Assembly: GCF_004124315.2 (NCBI RefSeq)
Contig: NZ_CP096889.1
Span: 2,525,001-2,589,000, forward strand
Direction: 5' to 3'
Length of the DNA: 64,000 nucleotides
Origin: Bacillus cabrialesii
Lineage (GTDB): Bacteria; Bacillota; Bacilli; Bacillales; Bacillaceae
Below are positions 9,331-18,490 of the stretch, one piece after another. The notes beneath the pieces are model-generated. The model had not been told where the DNA came from. It saw only the letters and a list, made by a program, of their open reading frames with translations, and made no database searches. Made by a program: the position numbers and the translations under genes. Every line of letters begins with the position of its first letter. Position 1 is the first letter of the stretch.

Positions 9331-9378
9331 AAAAAGAACCCCCTTTCATCTCATATGTATGATTTGAAAGGAGGTTCT
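9331..9378 (-). terminator. Terminator hairpin of the yqeZ-floA-yqfB operon, overlapping the yqfC ribosome site
   Basis: On the minus strand two 14-base arms (9378-9365 and 9348-9335) pair fully with one G-U pair and are followed by TTTTT (9335-9331). This is a good intrinsic terminator after yqfB. The 3' arm contains the GGGGG that must serve as the yqfC ribosome site. The loop contains CATACATA (9361-9354), close to the SigE -10 consensus. Confidence 0.8.
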
Positions 9379-9384
9379 AACACT

Positions 9385-9804
9385 TTAATTTTTACGGGCT
9401 GAGCGCATCGTATGGTGAGGTTTTTTCGCCCTCGGAGGTCCGAATACCTCTCCTAAGACGATCCCCTGCACCACGGTGTCTTTATTAACCTGGAGCATTT
9501 TTTGTTTTGTGTATACTGCTTTTTGTTTAGCCGCAGCAAGATCACGTTCCAGCCCTTTCAGGTTTCTTTCTGTTTCTCTGCGTCTTTCTTCCGCTTCCCG
9601 TCTTACCTGTTCCATGCGGTTAGGAATAGGTATAGGAGCTTCTTCTGTTGGGTGCTTCTTTTGAGGAGAAGCCGTTTGCACCTGCTGAGGTTTTTTTCTG
9701 TTTTGGCTGTTTTTCTTTTCTTCTTTGCTCTTTTTGCCGAAAATCGCAGAAATAATTCCGATAATCGCTGCAATAATAAGCGGATTGGTCAGTATATCTT
9801 CCAT
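9385..9804 (-). CDS. yqfB: YqfB, accessory protein of the flotillin operon
   Basis: A 139-residue protein with one N-terminal hydrophobic segment (about 8-24) followed by a highly charged part with a predicted coiled coil (about 65-110, rich in Glu, Arg and Lys). It is the last gene of the yqeZ-floA-yqfB operon. In B. subtilis, YqfB is a poorly known partner of the flotillin FloA. The terminator overlapping yqfC follows it. Confidence 0.85.
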   Translation of the reverse strand: MEDILTNPLIIAAIIGIISAIFGKKSKEEKKNSQNRKKPQQVQTASPQKKHPTEEAPIPIPNRMEQVRREAEERRRETERNLKGLERDLAAAKQKAVYTKQKMLQVNKDTVVQGIVLGEVFGPPRAKKPHHTMRSARKN

Positions 9805-9828
9805 CAGCGTTCTCCCTTCTTAGAGAGA

Positions 9829-10824
9829 TTATGATTTGCGGTCTTCATCAGACGAATCTTTCGTCAGCTTGCCGAATGAATCACGCATTTCTGTGTCAGC
9901 ATCGATGTTTTTGATATTCATGTAATCCATGACGCCAATATTCCCTTCACGCAAAGCTTCCGCCATCGCAAGCGGCACTTCCGCTTCGGCCTCTACCACT
10001 TTCGCGCGCATTTCTTCTACGCGGGCGCGCATTTCCTGTTCTTGAGCAACAGCCATCGCACGGCGTTCTTCCGCTTTTGCCTGCGCGATGTTTTTATCAG
10101 CCTCGGCCTGATCAGTTTGTAAAATCGCACCGATGTTTTTACCGATGTCAACATCAGCAATATCAATCGAGAGAATTTCAAATGCCGTTCCTGAGTCCAA
10201 GCCCTTTCCAAGTACCGTCTGAGAAATCATGTCGGGGTTTTCAAGCACTTTTTTGTGATTTTCGGATGAACCGATTGTAGAGACGATCCCTTCACCGACA
10301 CGGGCAACAATAGTTTCTTCCCCCGCTCCCCCGACAAGACGTTCGATATTCGCTCTTACTGTGATTCTCGCTTTCGCTTTCACTTCAATCCCGTCCATGG
10401 CCACACCGGCAATAAACGGCGTTTCAATGACCTTAGGATTAACGCTCATTTGAACAGCTTCCAAAACATCCCGGCCCGCAAGATCTATGGCAGCACAGCG
10501 TTCAAATGTGAGTTCAATGTTCGCGCGCTGGGCGGCGATAAGCGCGTTGACAACTCTATCAACATTACCTCCGGCCAGGTAGTGGCTTTCAAGCTGGTTT
10601 GTTCCAACATTCAGTCCTGCTTTATGCGCTTTTATCAGCGGGTTCACCACACGATTCGGTATGACGCGGCGAAGCCTCATCCCTACTAAAGTGAATATGC
10701 TGATTTTTACTCCTGCTGCTAAAGCTGAAATCCAAAGCATCACAGGCACAAATGTGAAAAATACAGCCAAGACAATGATCGCGACTGCGACAATTGCCAG
10801 AATCATAAGTGTTGACGGATCCAT
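9829..10824 (-). CDS. floA: Flotillin-like membrane protein FloA
   Basis: A 331-residue flotillin that marks functional membrane microdomains with FloT and supports membrane fluidity and secretion. An N-terminal hydrophobic hairpin (about residues 5-50) is followed by an SPFH domain (about 60-220) and a coiled coil rich in Ala, Glu and Arg (about 225-290). It lies between the NfeD protease gene yqeZ and yqfB, the usual order. Confidence 0.95.
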   Translation of the reverse strand: MDPSTLMILAIVAVAIIVLAVFFTFVPVMLWISALAAGVKISIFTLVGMRLRRVIPNRVVNPLIKAHKAGLNVGTNQLESHYLAGGNVDRVVNALIAAQRANIELTFERCAAIDLAGRDVLEAVQMSVNPKVIETPFIAGVAMDGIEVKAKARITVRANIERLVGGAGEETIVARVGEGIVSTIGSSENHKKVLENPDMISQTVLGKGLDSGTAFEILSIDIADVDIGKNIGAILQTDQAEADKNIAQAKAEERRAMAVAQEQEMRARVEEMRAKVVEAEAEVPLAMAEALREGNIGVMDYMNIKNIDADTEMRDSFGKLTKDSSDEDRKS

Positions 10825-10845
10825 ATAACTTCTCCTCGTTTCTAT

Positions 10846-12159
10846 TTAAATTTCTCTCACGACAATGCGTGAGCCTTCTACTTTAATGACTTTTACTTTC
10901 TTATCTTTTTCTGTAAACGATCCCTCTGAAACGACGTCAAGACGTTCATCATCAATAATGACGGTACCGGCGGGACGCAGCGGCGTAAAGGTGACACCCA
11001 CTTTGCCCATTAGATCTGTGCGTGTTTGATTTGATACGTAGCCGCTTTCCGTATTTGTAGAATCGTTTAATATCAATTTCTTAAAGAATTTCATACGCTT
11101 TCCCAACACCCTTGTCAGTAAAATGAAAGCTGTCATCGAAACAGCTGAGGCGATCAAGAGAGAAACCGCCATGACAGTGAAGCTACCCGCGGCTAAAAAC
11201 AGGCTCGCAACAATCGCTCCTAAGCCCAGTAATCCAATGATTCCTCCGGGAAGGAAAATTTCAAGCAGGATGAGGATCACCCCTGCTATAAAGAGGAGTA
11301 CTGTCTCGTATCCGGCAAGGCCTGTTGCGAGATGTCCGTAAAAGAACAGCAGCAAAGCGATGCATCCAACCGTTCCAGGAATGCCGACACCCGGGGAAAA
11401 AAGCTCAACCGTCAGACCTAAAAAAGCGATTGTCAGCAGAATAGGAACAATGATCGGGTTCGTCAGCCATCTTGCTGCTTTTTCTGCAAAGCTTTCCTTT
11501 GCATAGCTGATATGCGCTTTTTCAAACCCAAGCTTCTTTACGAGAGCGGATAAGTTGTCAACAGTGCCTTCTGAATAGCCTACATCAATCGCCTTATCAG
11601 CGTTAAGTGTCAGCAGATCTCCCTTCGGCGCGCCGACTTCCTTGGCATCTATGTCCGGGTCAGCCATTGCGAGCGCATATTTAGGATCACGGTTATTTTT
11701 CACTGCGGCATCTTCCATTTCTGCCAGCCAAAGTGATTCAGCTTTTTGGTCAGCGGCATTGCCTTTGCCGTCGATAATCGCGGCCGCTCCCATTTTTCCG
11801 CCAGGCGCCATATAAATGTGATCGGCTTGCAGGGCGATATATGCGCCAGCTGACAACGCGCGTTTATTTACATATGCAGTTACAGGAATCTCGCTTTCAG
11901 TTATCGAATCCGCTATATCAATAGCTGATTTGACCAATCCTCCCGGCGTATTGATATCAAGAATAATATGATCTGCATGCGCTTCCTTTGCATCCTGTAA
12001 CGAACGGGACAAAAATGAGACGAGGCCCTGTTCGACATTTTTGTCAACCGGGATCACATAAACCGTTTGTTTTTCTGCTTTTGCGTTCAGCTGTACGCCT
12101 AATAAAGAAAGTAAAAATATGCTCAATAGAGCAACACGGAATCCTTTGATGTGAAGCAA
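10846..12159 (-). CDS. yqeZ: NfeD-type membrane serine protease homologue YqeZ
   Basis: A 437-residue NfeD protein of the flotillin operon. It has a signal peptide (about 1-28), a ClpP-class protease domain with the serine in NKRALSAGAYIAL near residue 100, four or five membrane helices (about 230-355), and a C-terminal OB-fold NfeD domain facing the cytoplasm. The start is TTG at 12159 after GGAGGG. It is the first gene after the SigW-type promoter, consistent with a role in envelope stress. Confidence 0.92.
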   Translation of the reverse strand: MLHIKGFRVALLSIFLLSLLGVQLNAKAEKQTVYVIPVDKNVEQGLVSFLSRSLQDAKEAHADHIILDINTPGGLVKSAIDIADSITESEIPVTAYVNKRALSAGAYIALQADHIYMAPGGKMGAAAIIDGKGNAADQKAESLWLAEMEDAAVKNNRDPKYALAMADPDIDAKEVGAPKGDLLTLNADKAIDVGYSEGTVDNLSALVKKLGFEKAHISYAKESFAEKAARWLTNPIIVPILLTIAFLGLTVELFSPGVGIPGTVGCIALLLFFYGHLATGLAGYETVLLFIAGVILILLEIFLPGGIIGLLGLGAIVASLFLAAGSFTVMAVSLLIASAVSMTAFILLTRVLGKRMKFFKKLILNDSTNTESGYVSNQTRTDLMGKVGVTFTPLRPAGTVIIDDERLDVVSEGSFTEKDKKVKVIKVEGSRIVVREI

Positions 12160-12205
12160 GGGCGGTGTATCCCTCCTTCCTTTTATAATAAGTGCCTTCT
12201 CTTCA

Positions 12206-12232
12206 TACGTAACAAATGTATCAAAGGTTTCA
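12206..12232 (-). promoter_or_regulatory. SigW-type promoter of yqeZ-floA-yqfB
   Basis: TGAAAC at 12232-12227 and CGTA at 12209-12206 with 17 bp between them match the ECF SigW consensus. In B. subtilis this operon is a known SigW target. Confidence 0.8.
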
Positions 12233-12244
12233 TTTTTTTATGTA

Positions 12245-12277
12245 TAAAAAAAGACATCTCTCTTAGAAAGATGTCCT
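12245..12277 (-). terminator. Terminator of rpsU-yqeY
   Basis: On the minus strand, GGACATCTTTCT and AGAGAGATGTC form a hairpin followed by seven T. It follows the yqeY stop at 12290. Confidence 0.85.
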
Positions 12278-12289
12278 TTTCTTTGCCAT

Positions 12290-12736
12290 TTAAGACAGTT
12301 GACTGCTCACAAGTTTATTAATTAAACTTCCGTCAGCTTTACCTTTTACTTTAGGCATAATTGCCCCCATCACTTTGCCCATGTCCGCTTTTGAGCTCGC
12401 ACCGACCTCCGCGATGGTTTCATTTACGATTGTACGCAGCTCTTCTTCTGACAGCTGCTCAGGTAAATAAACTTCTAAAATGTCCAGCTCTTTTTGAACT
12501 TTATCTACTAAATCTAAACGATTAGCGTTTGAAAATTCCTGGAGGGAGTCTTTACGTTGCTTAAGTTCACGAGAAAGGACAGTGAGTTCCTCATCCTCGG
12601 TCAAACTGTCTTTCTTAAGCTTAATTGCTTCATTTTGAAGTGAAGCCTTAACCATTCGAACGACAGTCAGTTTGTCTTTCTCACGGTTTTTCATATATAG
12701 CTTCATATCCTGGTTAAGACGCTCAAGAAGACTCAT
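12290..12736 (-). CDS. yqeY: GatB/YqeY-domain protein
   Basis: A 148-residue all-helical protein of the GatB_Yqey family, related to the tRNA-binding tail of the amidotransferase subunit GatB. By homology it may bind tRNA, but its role is not shown. It follows rpsU by 14 bases in one transcript. Confidence 0.92.
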
Positions 12737-12750
12737 AAATCCACCCTCTT

Positions 12751-12924
12751 TTAGAATTTGCGTTTTCTAGCAGCTTCAGACTTTTTCTTGCGCTTTACGC
12801 TAGGTTTTTCATAAAATTCACGCTTTCTTGCTTCTTGCAAAGTACCTGTCTTTGATACACTGCGTTTGAAGCGACGAAGAGCATCTTCAAGCGATTCGTT
12901 TTTTCTAACGACCGTTTTTGACAT
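12751..12924 (-). CDS. rpsU: 30S ribosomal protein S21
   Basis: A 57-residue S21 protein, very basic (ends RKRKF), a late component of the 30S platform near the anti-Shine-Dalgarno sequence. The start [11 protein letters not shown] at 12924 follows GGAGGGAGGG. The longer open frame to 12975 has no start signal. In B. subtilis S21 affects initiation on the many leaderless-like or weak sites and motility. Confidence 0.97.
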
Positions 12925-12993
12925 TCTCTTTCCCTCCCTCCGAATACACCAATCGACTACCTTTAAGTTACACATATAAACATGTACTTTGAC

Positions 12994-13022
12994 ATTATAA
13001 TATAAGCCATCAGTCAGGTCAA
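12994..13022 (-). promoter_or_regulatory. SigA promoter of rpsU-yqeY
   Basis: TTGACC (13022-13017) and TATAAT (12999-12994) with 17 bp spacing, 70 bases upstream of the rpsU ATG. Confidence 0.8.
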
Positions 13023-13096
13023 CTAAGTGAGTTCACTTTTCCGTCATGAGTGCGACTGCCTGTCTATATAATGATGGAAAGGGGTTGGTGAATAAG

Positions 13097-14020
13097 ATGT
13101 TGATTCTGATCAGTTTTACTGCTCTTATATTATTCTTTCTCGCAGGCATGAACATGCTTCGAAAAGGCTTAATTTCCATGGCGTACTCAAAAATCGAAGA
13201 CCGTTTGCTTTTATTTACGGATCATCCGTTAAAAGCATTTCTTATCAGTATTGTATTTACGGGAATTCTTCAAAGCAGTTCAGCCTTTATGGTCATTGTC
13301 ATCGGCTTTGTAAGTGCGGGCGTTCTTTCTTTTAAGCGGACGATACCAATGATTCTGGGAACAAATGTCGGATCGACCTTTACAACTGAATTTATCGCCA
13401 TCAAAATGGATGTTTTGATTTGGATTCTTTTGATAGGCGGTGCATTGTTTTTTCTGACCGGCAAGTATCCTTTGAAACAGCTGGGCACAAGCTTCCTCGG
13501 TCTCGGCATCATCTTTTTTTGCATCAGCGGGTTCAGCCACCTTGCTGGGCCGCTTACAAAGCTGAAAACGGGCGCGGAAGTTCTATACCACGTTAACGAT
13601 TCAAACTGGTCCGCTTTACTCATCGGTATGGTGTTAACTGCGATCATTCATTCAAGCTCTGTTTGTATCGGCATTTTGATGAGCTTTATGAATGAAGGCA
13701 TTATCGGACTGACACAGGCGATGAGCGTCGTGCTGGGGTCAAATATCGGGACATGCGTTACAGCTGTCATGGCTGCTGTATCCGGCGGATATGCGGCGAA
13801 ACAGACAGCCTATGCCCATGTGGTGTTTAACGTGCTGGGAGTGGTTCTTGTATTTCCTTTCCTGGCGGCAGCGACCGGATTTGTAGAACAGTTATCAGCT
13901 GATCCCGCACAAAGGATCGCGCATTTCAGTCTTTTATTTAATGTGGTGACAGCTCTTTTATTTCTTCCGCTTACAAACTTGTTTTACCGATTGATTCACT
14001 TCCTTATTCCAGCCAAATAA
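13097..14020 (+). CDS. yqeW: Na+/phosphate cotransporter-like membrane protein YqeW
   Basis: A 307-residue protein of the Na/Pi cotransporter II family (NptA-like) with about eight membrane segments. The duplicated family signature shows as LQSSSAFMVIVIG near residue 55 and IIHSSSVCIGIL near residue 188, each followed by a G-N-x-G motif. The ATG at 13097 gives the B. subtilis length. An in-frame GTG lies three codons upstream. It is transcribed alone on the plus strand, and the substrate is unproven. Confidence 0.88.
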   Translation: MLILISFTALILFFLAGMNMLRKGLISMAYSKIEDRLLLFTDHPLKAFLISIVFTGILQSSSAFMVIVIGFVSAGVLSFKRTIPMILGTNVGSTFTTEFIAIKMDVLIWILLIGGALFFLTGKYPLKQLGTSFLGLGIIFFCISGFSHLAGPLTKLKTGAEVLYHVNDSNWSALLIGMVLTAIIHSSSVCIGILMSFMNEGIIGLTQAMSVVLGSNIGTCVTAVMAAVSGGYAAKQTAYAHVVFNVLGVVLVFPFLAAATGFVEQLSADPAQRIAHFSLLFNVVTALLFLPLTNLFYRLIHFLIPAK

Positions 14021-14051
14021 AAAACCGGTACATGTAGCTGCACCGGTTTTT
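14021..14051. terminator. Bidirectional terminator between yqeW and mtaB
   Basis: Arms AAAACCGGT and ACCGGTTTT separated by 13 bases, with A and T runs on both sides, lie between the converging stops of yqeW and mtaB. Confidence 0.85.
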
Positions 14052-14054
14052 AGG

Positions 14055-15410
14055 TTAAGAAGACAAACGCATGTGTTCTGTTATTTCATCTTCAACAACA
14101 CGGACGAATTGCCCTTCGTTATAAGGATAGCCTGCTTTTAGAATTTTGACTTTCACGATTTTGCCGATCATATCTTCCGTACCTTTGAAAACGACTTTCA
14201 TATAGTTGTCTGTGTAACCGACAAACATGTTCTCTTCTTCTGTTTCCTTATACGCTTCCTCAGGGATAATCTCAAGCACTTCATTTTCATACTGAGAAGC
14301 ATATTCCTTCGCAAGCTGGTCAGAAAGAGCAATCAGGCGGTGCACACGTTCATTTTTCACGTTTTCATCCACTTGATCTTCCATTCGCGCAGCCGGCGTT
14401 CCTGTACGTTTACTGTAAGGGAAAACATGCAGTTCAGAGAATTTATGTTCTTTAATAAAGTTATAGGTTTCCATAAATTCTTCTTCTGTTTCGCCAGGGA
14501 ACCCTACAATGACATCAGAAGTAACAGCTAAGCCTGGCAGTGCTTTTTTCAATTTGTTTAAACGGTCTGCGAAAAATTCCATCGTATATTTACGTCTCAT
14601 CCGTTTAAGCACTGTGTTTGAACCGGATTGGATGGGAATATGCAAATGATTCACAATCTTATCTGACCGGTCTAAGACCTCGATCACTTCGTCTGTGATT
14701 TGGCTGGCTTCGATTGAAGAAATTCTGATCCGCTTAACGCCTTCAACACGAGTGTCTAATTCTCTCAAAAGCTTAGCGAAGTTGTAATCCTTCATATCTT
14801 CGCCGTATCCGCCTGTATGGATACCCGTCAGAACAATCTCTTTATATCCGGCATCGACAAGCTGCTGCGCTTGTTTAATGACTTCTTCAGGGTCACGGGA
14901 GCGGAGCAGGCCGCGCGCCCACGGAATGATACAGAATGTGCAGAAATTATTGCAGCCTTCCTGTATTTTCAATGACGCTCTTGTCCGGTCCGTGAAAGCA
15001 GGTACATCAAGTTCCTCATACACTCTTGCTTTCATGATGTTGCTGACACCGTTAATCGGCTGGCGTTCTTCTCGGTATTGGTCAATGTAGCCGAGCATTT
15101 TTTCCCGGTCCTGTGTTCCGACTACAATGTCGACACCAGGGATCGCCATAATCTCAGCAGGCGAGGTTTGCGCGTAGCAGCCTGTGACACAGATGACACC
15201 GTCAGGATTTTGACGAATGGCGCGTCTGATCACTTGGCGGCTTTTTTTATCTCCCGTATTTGTTACCGTACATGTATTAATGACATATACATCAGCGGTT
15301 TGTTCAAAGTCTCTTCTTTCATAGCCCGCTTCTTTGAAAAGCTGCCAGATTGCTTCTGTTTCATAATGATTGACTTTACAGCCAAGCGTATGGAAAGCAA
15401 CAGTTGCCAT
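14055..15410 (-). CDS. mtaB: tRNA t6A37 methylthiotransferase MtaB
   Basis: A 451-residue radical-SAM methylthiotransferase that converts t6A to ms2t6A at position 37 of ANN-decoding tRNAs. The order is an N-terminal MTTase domain with iron-sulfur cysteines (C11, C47 and C81 by position), a radical-SAM motif CNNFCTFC near residue 150, and a C-terminal TRAM domain. It is the last gene of the dnaK operon. Its ATG overlaps the rsmE stop (TAATG). Confidence 0.95.
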   Translation of the reverse strand: MATVAFHTLGCKVNHYETEAIWQLFKEAGYERRDFEQTADVYVINTCTVTNTGDKKSRQVIRRAIRQNPDGVICVTGCYAQTSPAEIMAIPGVDIVVGTQDREKMLGYIDQYREERQPINGVSNIMKARVYEELDVPAFTDRTRASLKIQEGCNNFCTFCIIPWARGLLRSRDPEEVIKQAQQLVDAGYKEIVLTGIHTGGYGEDMKDYNFAKLLRELDTRVEGVKRIRISSIEASQITDEVIEVLDRSDKIVNHLHIPIQSGSNTVLKRMRRKYTMEFFADRLNKLKKALPGLAVTSDVIVGFPGETEEEFMETYNFIKEHKFSELHVFPYSKRTGTPAARMEDQVDENVKNERVHRLIALSDQLAKEYASQYENEVLEIIPEEAYKETEEENMFVGYTDNYMKVVFKGTEDMIGKIVKVKILKAGYPYNEGQFVRVVEDEITEHMRLSS

Positions 15411-16180
15411 TATTGATCACCTCTTAATAACTCTGTTTGATAAGAAATCGCACTCAACGCATATAGCGGAGCTGTTTCTGTCCTTAAAATTCTCGGTCCG
15501 AGGCCGCACGGCACACCGTCTTTCTCTGTGAGCCGTTCTACCTCCGCTTCTGTTAAACCGCCTTCGGGACCAAATACGATCAAAAGAGATGATCCTTTCG
15601 GAAGGCTGCTTATAACCGCGCTGAACGCGCTTATTTCCCCTTGCTTTGATGACTCCTCGTATGCAACGACACATTTATCGAAATCCTGCATCCTTTGAAG
15701 AAGCTGTTGAAAAGAATGGACATCCATTACTTGCGGCACTTCGTTACGGTACGATTGTTCAGCCGCTTCCTTCGCAATTTTCGTCCATCTTTCCCGCTTT
15801 TTCTTTGCCTTTTTGTCATCCAGCTTGACAACAGAACGGGCGGCTTGGAACGGAATAAAGGCATAAGCTCCGAGCTCAGTCCCCTTTTGGATAATCCATT
15901 CAAGCTTATCTCCTTTCGGGAGGCCGCTCGCAATATAAACCTTTATCGGAAGCTCTCTGTTTTCATTCGTCCATTCTACCACATGGCAGGACACATTATC
16001 TTTGGAAACAGATTGAAGTTCACATTTGGCCTCAAAGCCGTCCTGAGAGCAGCAGATAATCTGATCTCCCTCATTCATTCTCATCACGTTCATAATATGA
16101 TGAACATCCTCGCCGGTAATCGAAAAAGCCGGCGTTTCCTCCATTTGCTGCTTCGTGAGCTCGATAAAATATCGTTGCAT
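15410..16180 (-). CDS. rsmE: 16S rRNA m3U1498 methyltransferase RsmE
   Basis: A 256-residue SPOUT methyltransferase that methylates U1498 of 16S rRNA. The C-terminal knot motifs are visible: VFGPEGGLTEAE near residue 197 and LGPRILRTETA near 222. The ATG at 16180 (MQRYFIEL) matches the family start. A GTG four codons upstream (16192) is in frame but has a poorer ribosome site. It lies between prmA and mtaB in the heat-shock operon. Confidence 0.93.
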   Translation of the reverse strand: MQRYFIELTKQQMEETPAFSITGEDVHHIMNVMRMNEGDQIICCSQDGFEAKCELQSVSKDNVSCHVVEWTNENRELPIKVYIASGLPKGDKLEWIIQKGTELGAYAFIPFQAARSVVKLDDKKAKKKRERWTKIAKEAAEQSYRNEVPQVMDVHSFQQLLQRMQDFDKCVVAYEESSKQGEISAFSAVISSLPKGSSLLIVFGPEGGLTEAEVERLTEKDGVPCGLGPRILRTETAPLYALSAISYQTELLRGDQ

Positions 16181-16202
16181 ACGCTGTGACACCTACTAAC
16201 TG

Positions 16203-17138
16203 TTATTTTTTCGCAATAATGCTGACCCAATCTTCCATTGAAAGGATCTCTACAATGGTAAAGCCAGCTTGTTCCAGTGCTTCTTTTACTTCTTGTTTTT
16301 TGTGCCCGATGATTCCTGACGTAATAAAGTGGCCGCCTTCTTTTAACAGACTGAACGCTTGTGAAGTAAAGCGAAGAATGACTTCAGCCAAAATGTTGGC
16401 AACAATCACATCATGCTGGCCTTCAATCCCGTCTAACAAATTGTTTTGCTTCACTTGAGCAGTATCGCTCACTTTGTTCAGCTTGAGATTGAGGCGTGCA
16501 CTTTCTACAGCTACGGGATCAAGATCGTAGGCATGAACCGATTCAGCCTCAAGCATTGCAGCCGCAATACTTAAAATTCCGGAACCTGTACCGACATCAA
16601 TCACCTTATCTCCTTTTTGCACAAAGCGTTCAAGCGCCTGAATGCAGAGTACGGTTGTCGGGTGTGTGCCTGTGCCGAATGCCATTCCCGGGTCCATTTC
16701 AATAATCAGTTCATCCGTATGGACCGGCGTATATTCCTCCCACGTCGGCACAATCGTAAACTTTTCAGAAATTTTCACAGGATGATAGTACTTTTTCCAG
16801 GCAGTCGCCCACTCTTCTTCGTTCACTTCAGAAATCGTGATGTGATTTCTGCCCAAATCAATATTGTATAGAAGCAGATTATTAATCGTTTCTTTAATGC
16901 CATCCACCGTTTCGCCTAGAAAACTGTTAACCGGCAGGTATGCTTTAACAATGACACCCTCGTCTGGATAATCATTGGGGTCGAGCTGGTAGATTTCCCC
17001 GTACACATTCTCACGTTCTTTAATTAAATCAAGCGGGTCCTCTATCACAACCCCACTTGCACCAGCTTCATGCAATATATTTGAGATAGGTTCGACCGCT
17101 TCATGTGTTGTGTGAATGCTTAATTCGGACCATTTCAA
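16203..17138 (-). CDS. prmA: Ribosomal protein L11 methyltransferase
   Basis: A 311-residue SAM-dependent methyltransferase that trimethylates ribosomal protein L11. The SAM-binding motif VIDVGTGSGIL lies near residue 176, and NILAEVI near 242 is the family's catalytic region. The TTG at 17138 is spaced 9 bases after GAGGAG and gives the usual length. A second TTG at 17159 is less likely because it overlaps the ribosome site. It follows dnaJ by 24 bases. Confidence 0.92.
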   Translation of the reverse strand: MKWSELSIHTTHEAVEPISNILHEAGASGVVIEDPLDLIKERENVYGEIYQLDPNDYPDEGVIVKAYLPVNSFLGETVDGIKETINNLLLYNIDLGRNHITISEVNEEEWATAWKKYYHPVKISEKFTIVPTWEEYTPVHTDELIIEMDPGMAFGTGTHPTTVLCIQALERFVQKGDKVIDVGTGSGILSIAAAMLEAESVHAYDLDPVAVESARLNLKLNKVSDTAQVKQNNLLDGIEGQHDVIVANILAEVILRFTSQAFSLLKEGGHFITSGIIGHKKQEVKEALEQAGFTIVEILSMEDWVSIIAKK

Positions 17139-17162
17139 AACTACCAACTCCTCATCCAATAA

Positions 17163-18290
17163 TTAATCGCCTTTAAACGCGCGTTTTACCTTGTCAAAGA
17201 AACTCATTTCCTGTTCGTCAGGCAGGTTTCCGCTGACCTCGGCGAATTCGCGTATAATGTCTTTTTGTTTATCTGTCAGGTTTGTCGGCGTGACGACACG
17301 GACGACGATATGCTGGTCACCCTGTCCATAGCCTCTGACATTTTGAACGCCTTTGCCTCTTAATCTGAACTTTGTTCCTGTTTGTGTGCCTGCTGGAATT
17401 TTCAATTTCACTTTTCCATGCAGCGTCGGAACTTCCACTTCATCTCCAAGAGCTGCCTGAGCAAACGTTAACGGCATTTCACAGTAAATATCATCTCCGT
17501 CACGCTCGAAGAACTCGTGGGCGCGCACATGGAATACGACAAATAAATCCCCGGCAGGGCCGCCGTTTACGCCTGGTTCACCCTGTCCCGCGAGACGAAG
17601 CTGCTGCCCGTCATCTACACCGGCTGGAATTGTCACGTTAATTTTTTTGCGTTTTTTGATTTTTCCTTTGCCGCCGCAATCCGCACATTTGTCTTTAATA
17701 ATTTTGCCCGTACCTTCACAGTGGTGGCAGACCCGTCTGTTCACGACTTTGCCAAACGGCGTATTTTGCTCCACGTTTAACTGGCCGGAGCCTCCGCAGT
17801 GGGAGCACGTTTCCGGGTTTGTTCCAGGTTTCGCACCTGAACCTTTACATGTATCGCACGTTTCCTCGCGCGGAATTTCGATAGTTGTTTCTTTACCGAA
17901 AGCGGCATCCTCAAACGACAAGGTCATCGTATACTGCAAATCGGCACCTTGGCGCGGGGCGTTCGGATCTCTTCGTCTTGTGCCTCCGCCGAAAATACTT
18001 GAGAAAATATCATCGAAACCAAAACCGCCGAAATCGCCGCCGCCAAAACCTCCGCCGCCGAATCCCTGATTAGGATCAGTATGCCCAAATTGGTCGTAAT
18101 GCGCACGTTTTTGGTCATCTGACAACGTTTCGTACGCTTCTTTTACCTCTTTAAATTTTTCATCTGATCCGGCTTCTTTGTTAATATCAGGATGATATTT
18201 CTTTGACAGCTTCCGATAAGCTTTTTTTATTTCATCCTTTGAAGCGCTCTTACTTACTCCCAGCACTTCATAGTAATCACGCTTACTCAT
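17163..18290 (-). CDS. dnaJ: Chaperone DnaJ (Hsp40)
   Basis: A 375-residue type I J-protein that delivers clients to DnaK and stimulates its ATPase. It has a J domain with the HPD motif (KYHPDINKE, about residue 32), a Gly/Phe-rich linker (about 75-105), four CxxCxGxG zinc repeats (about 145-210), and the C-terminal substrate-binding domain. It is the fourth gene of the operon, separated from dnaK by a partial terminator. Confidence 0.98.
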   Translation of the reverse strand: MSKRDYYEVLGVSKSASKDEIKKAYRKLSKKYHPDINKEAGSDEKFKEVKEAYETLSDDQKRAHYDQFGHTDPNQGFGGGGFGGGDFGGFGFDDIFSSIFGGGTRRRDPNAPRQGADLQYTMTLSFEDAAFGKETTIEIPREETCDTCKGSGAKPGTNPETCSHCGGSGQLNVEQNTPFGKVVNRRVCHHCEGTGKIIKDKCADCGGKGKIKKRKKINVTIPAGVDDGQQLRLAGQGEPGVNGGPAGDLFVVFHVRAHEFFERDGDDIYCEMPLTFAQAALGDEVEVPTLHGKVKLKIPAGTQTGTKFRLRGKGVQNVRGYGQGDQHIVVRVVTPTNLTDKQKDIIREFAEVSGNLPDEQEMSFFDKVKRAFKGD

Positions 18291-18375
18291 CTCGCTTCAC
18301 TCTCCCGAATTTCTCACATAAATTAGATTGTATCATTTTGAATTATGATTTTTCAATTCCTTTTATCCCGGGCAA

Positions 18376-18415
18376 GAAAAAAAGTCAAAGCCAAGAGATG
18401 CCTGACTTTGACTTT
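18376..18415 (-). terminator. Internal terminator between dnaK and dnaJ
   Basis: On the minus strand AAAGTCAAAG and CTTTGACTTT enclose 15 bases and are followed by a run of T. A second hairpin (GTCAGTCCC...GGGGCTGAC, 18452-18480) precedes it. Such a signal inside the operon would lower expression of dnaJ and the methyltransferases relative to dnaK. Confidence 0.75.
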
Positions 18416-18490
18416 CTAATCATTGAATCAGATTATGAAATGTGTTCTTTTCGGTCAGCCCCCAGAAGCGGGACTGACTCTGAGAAGAAC

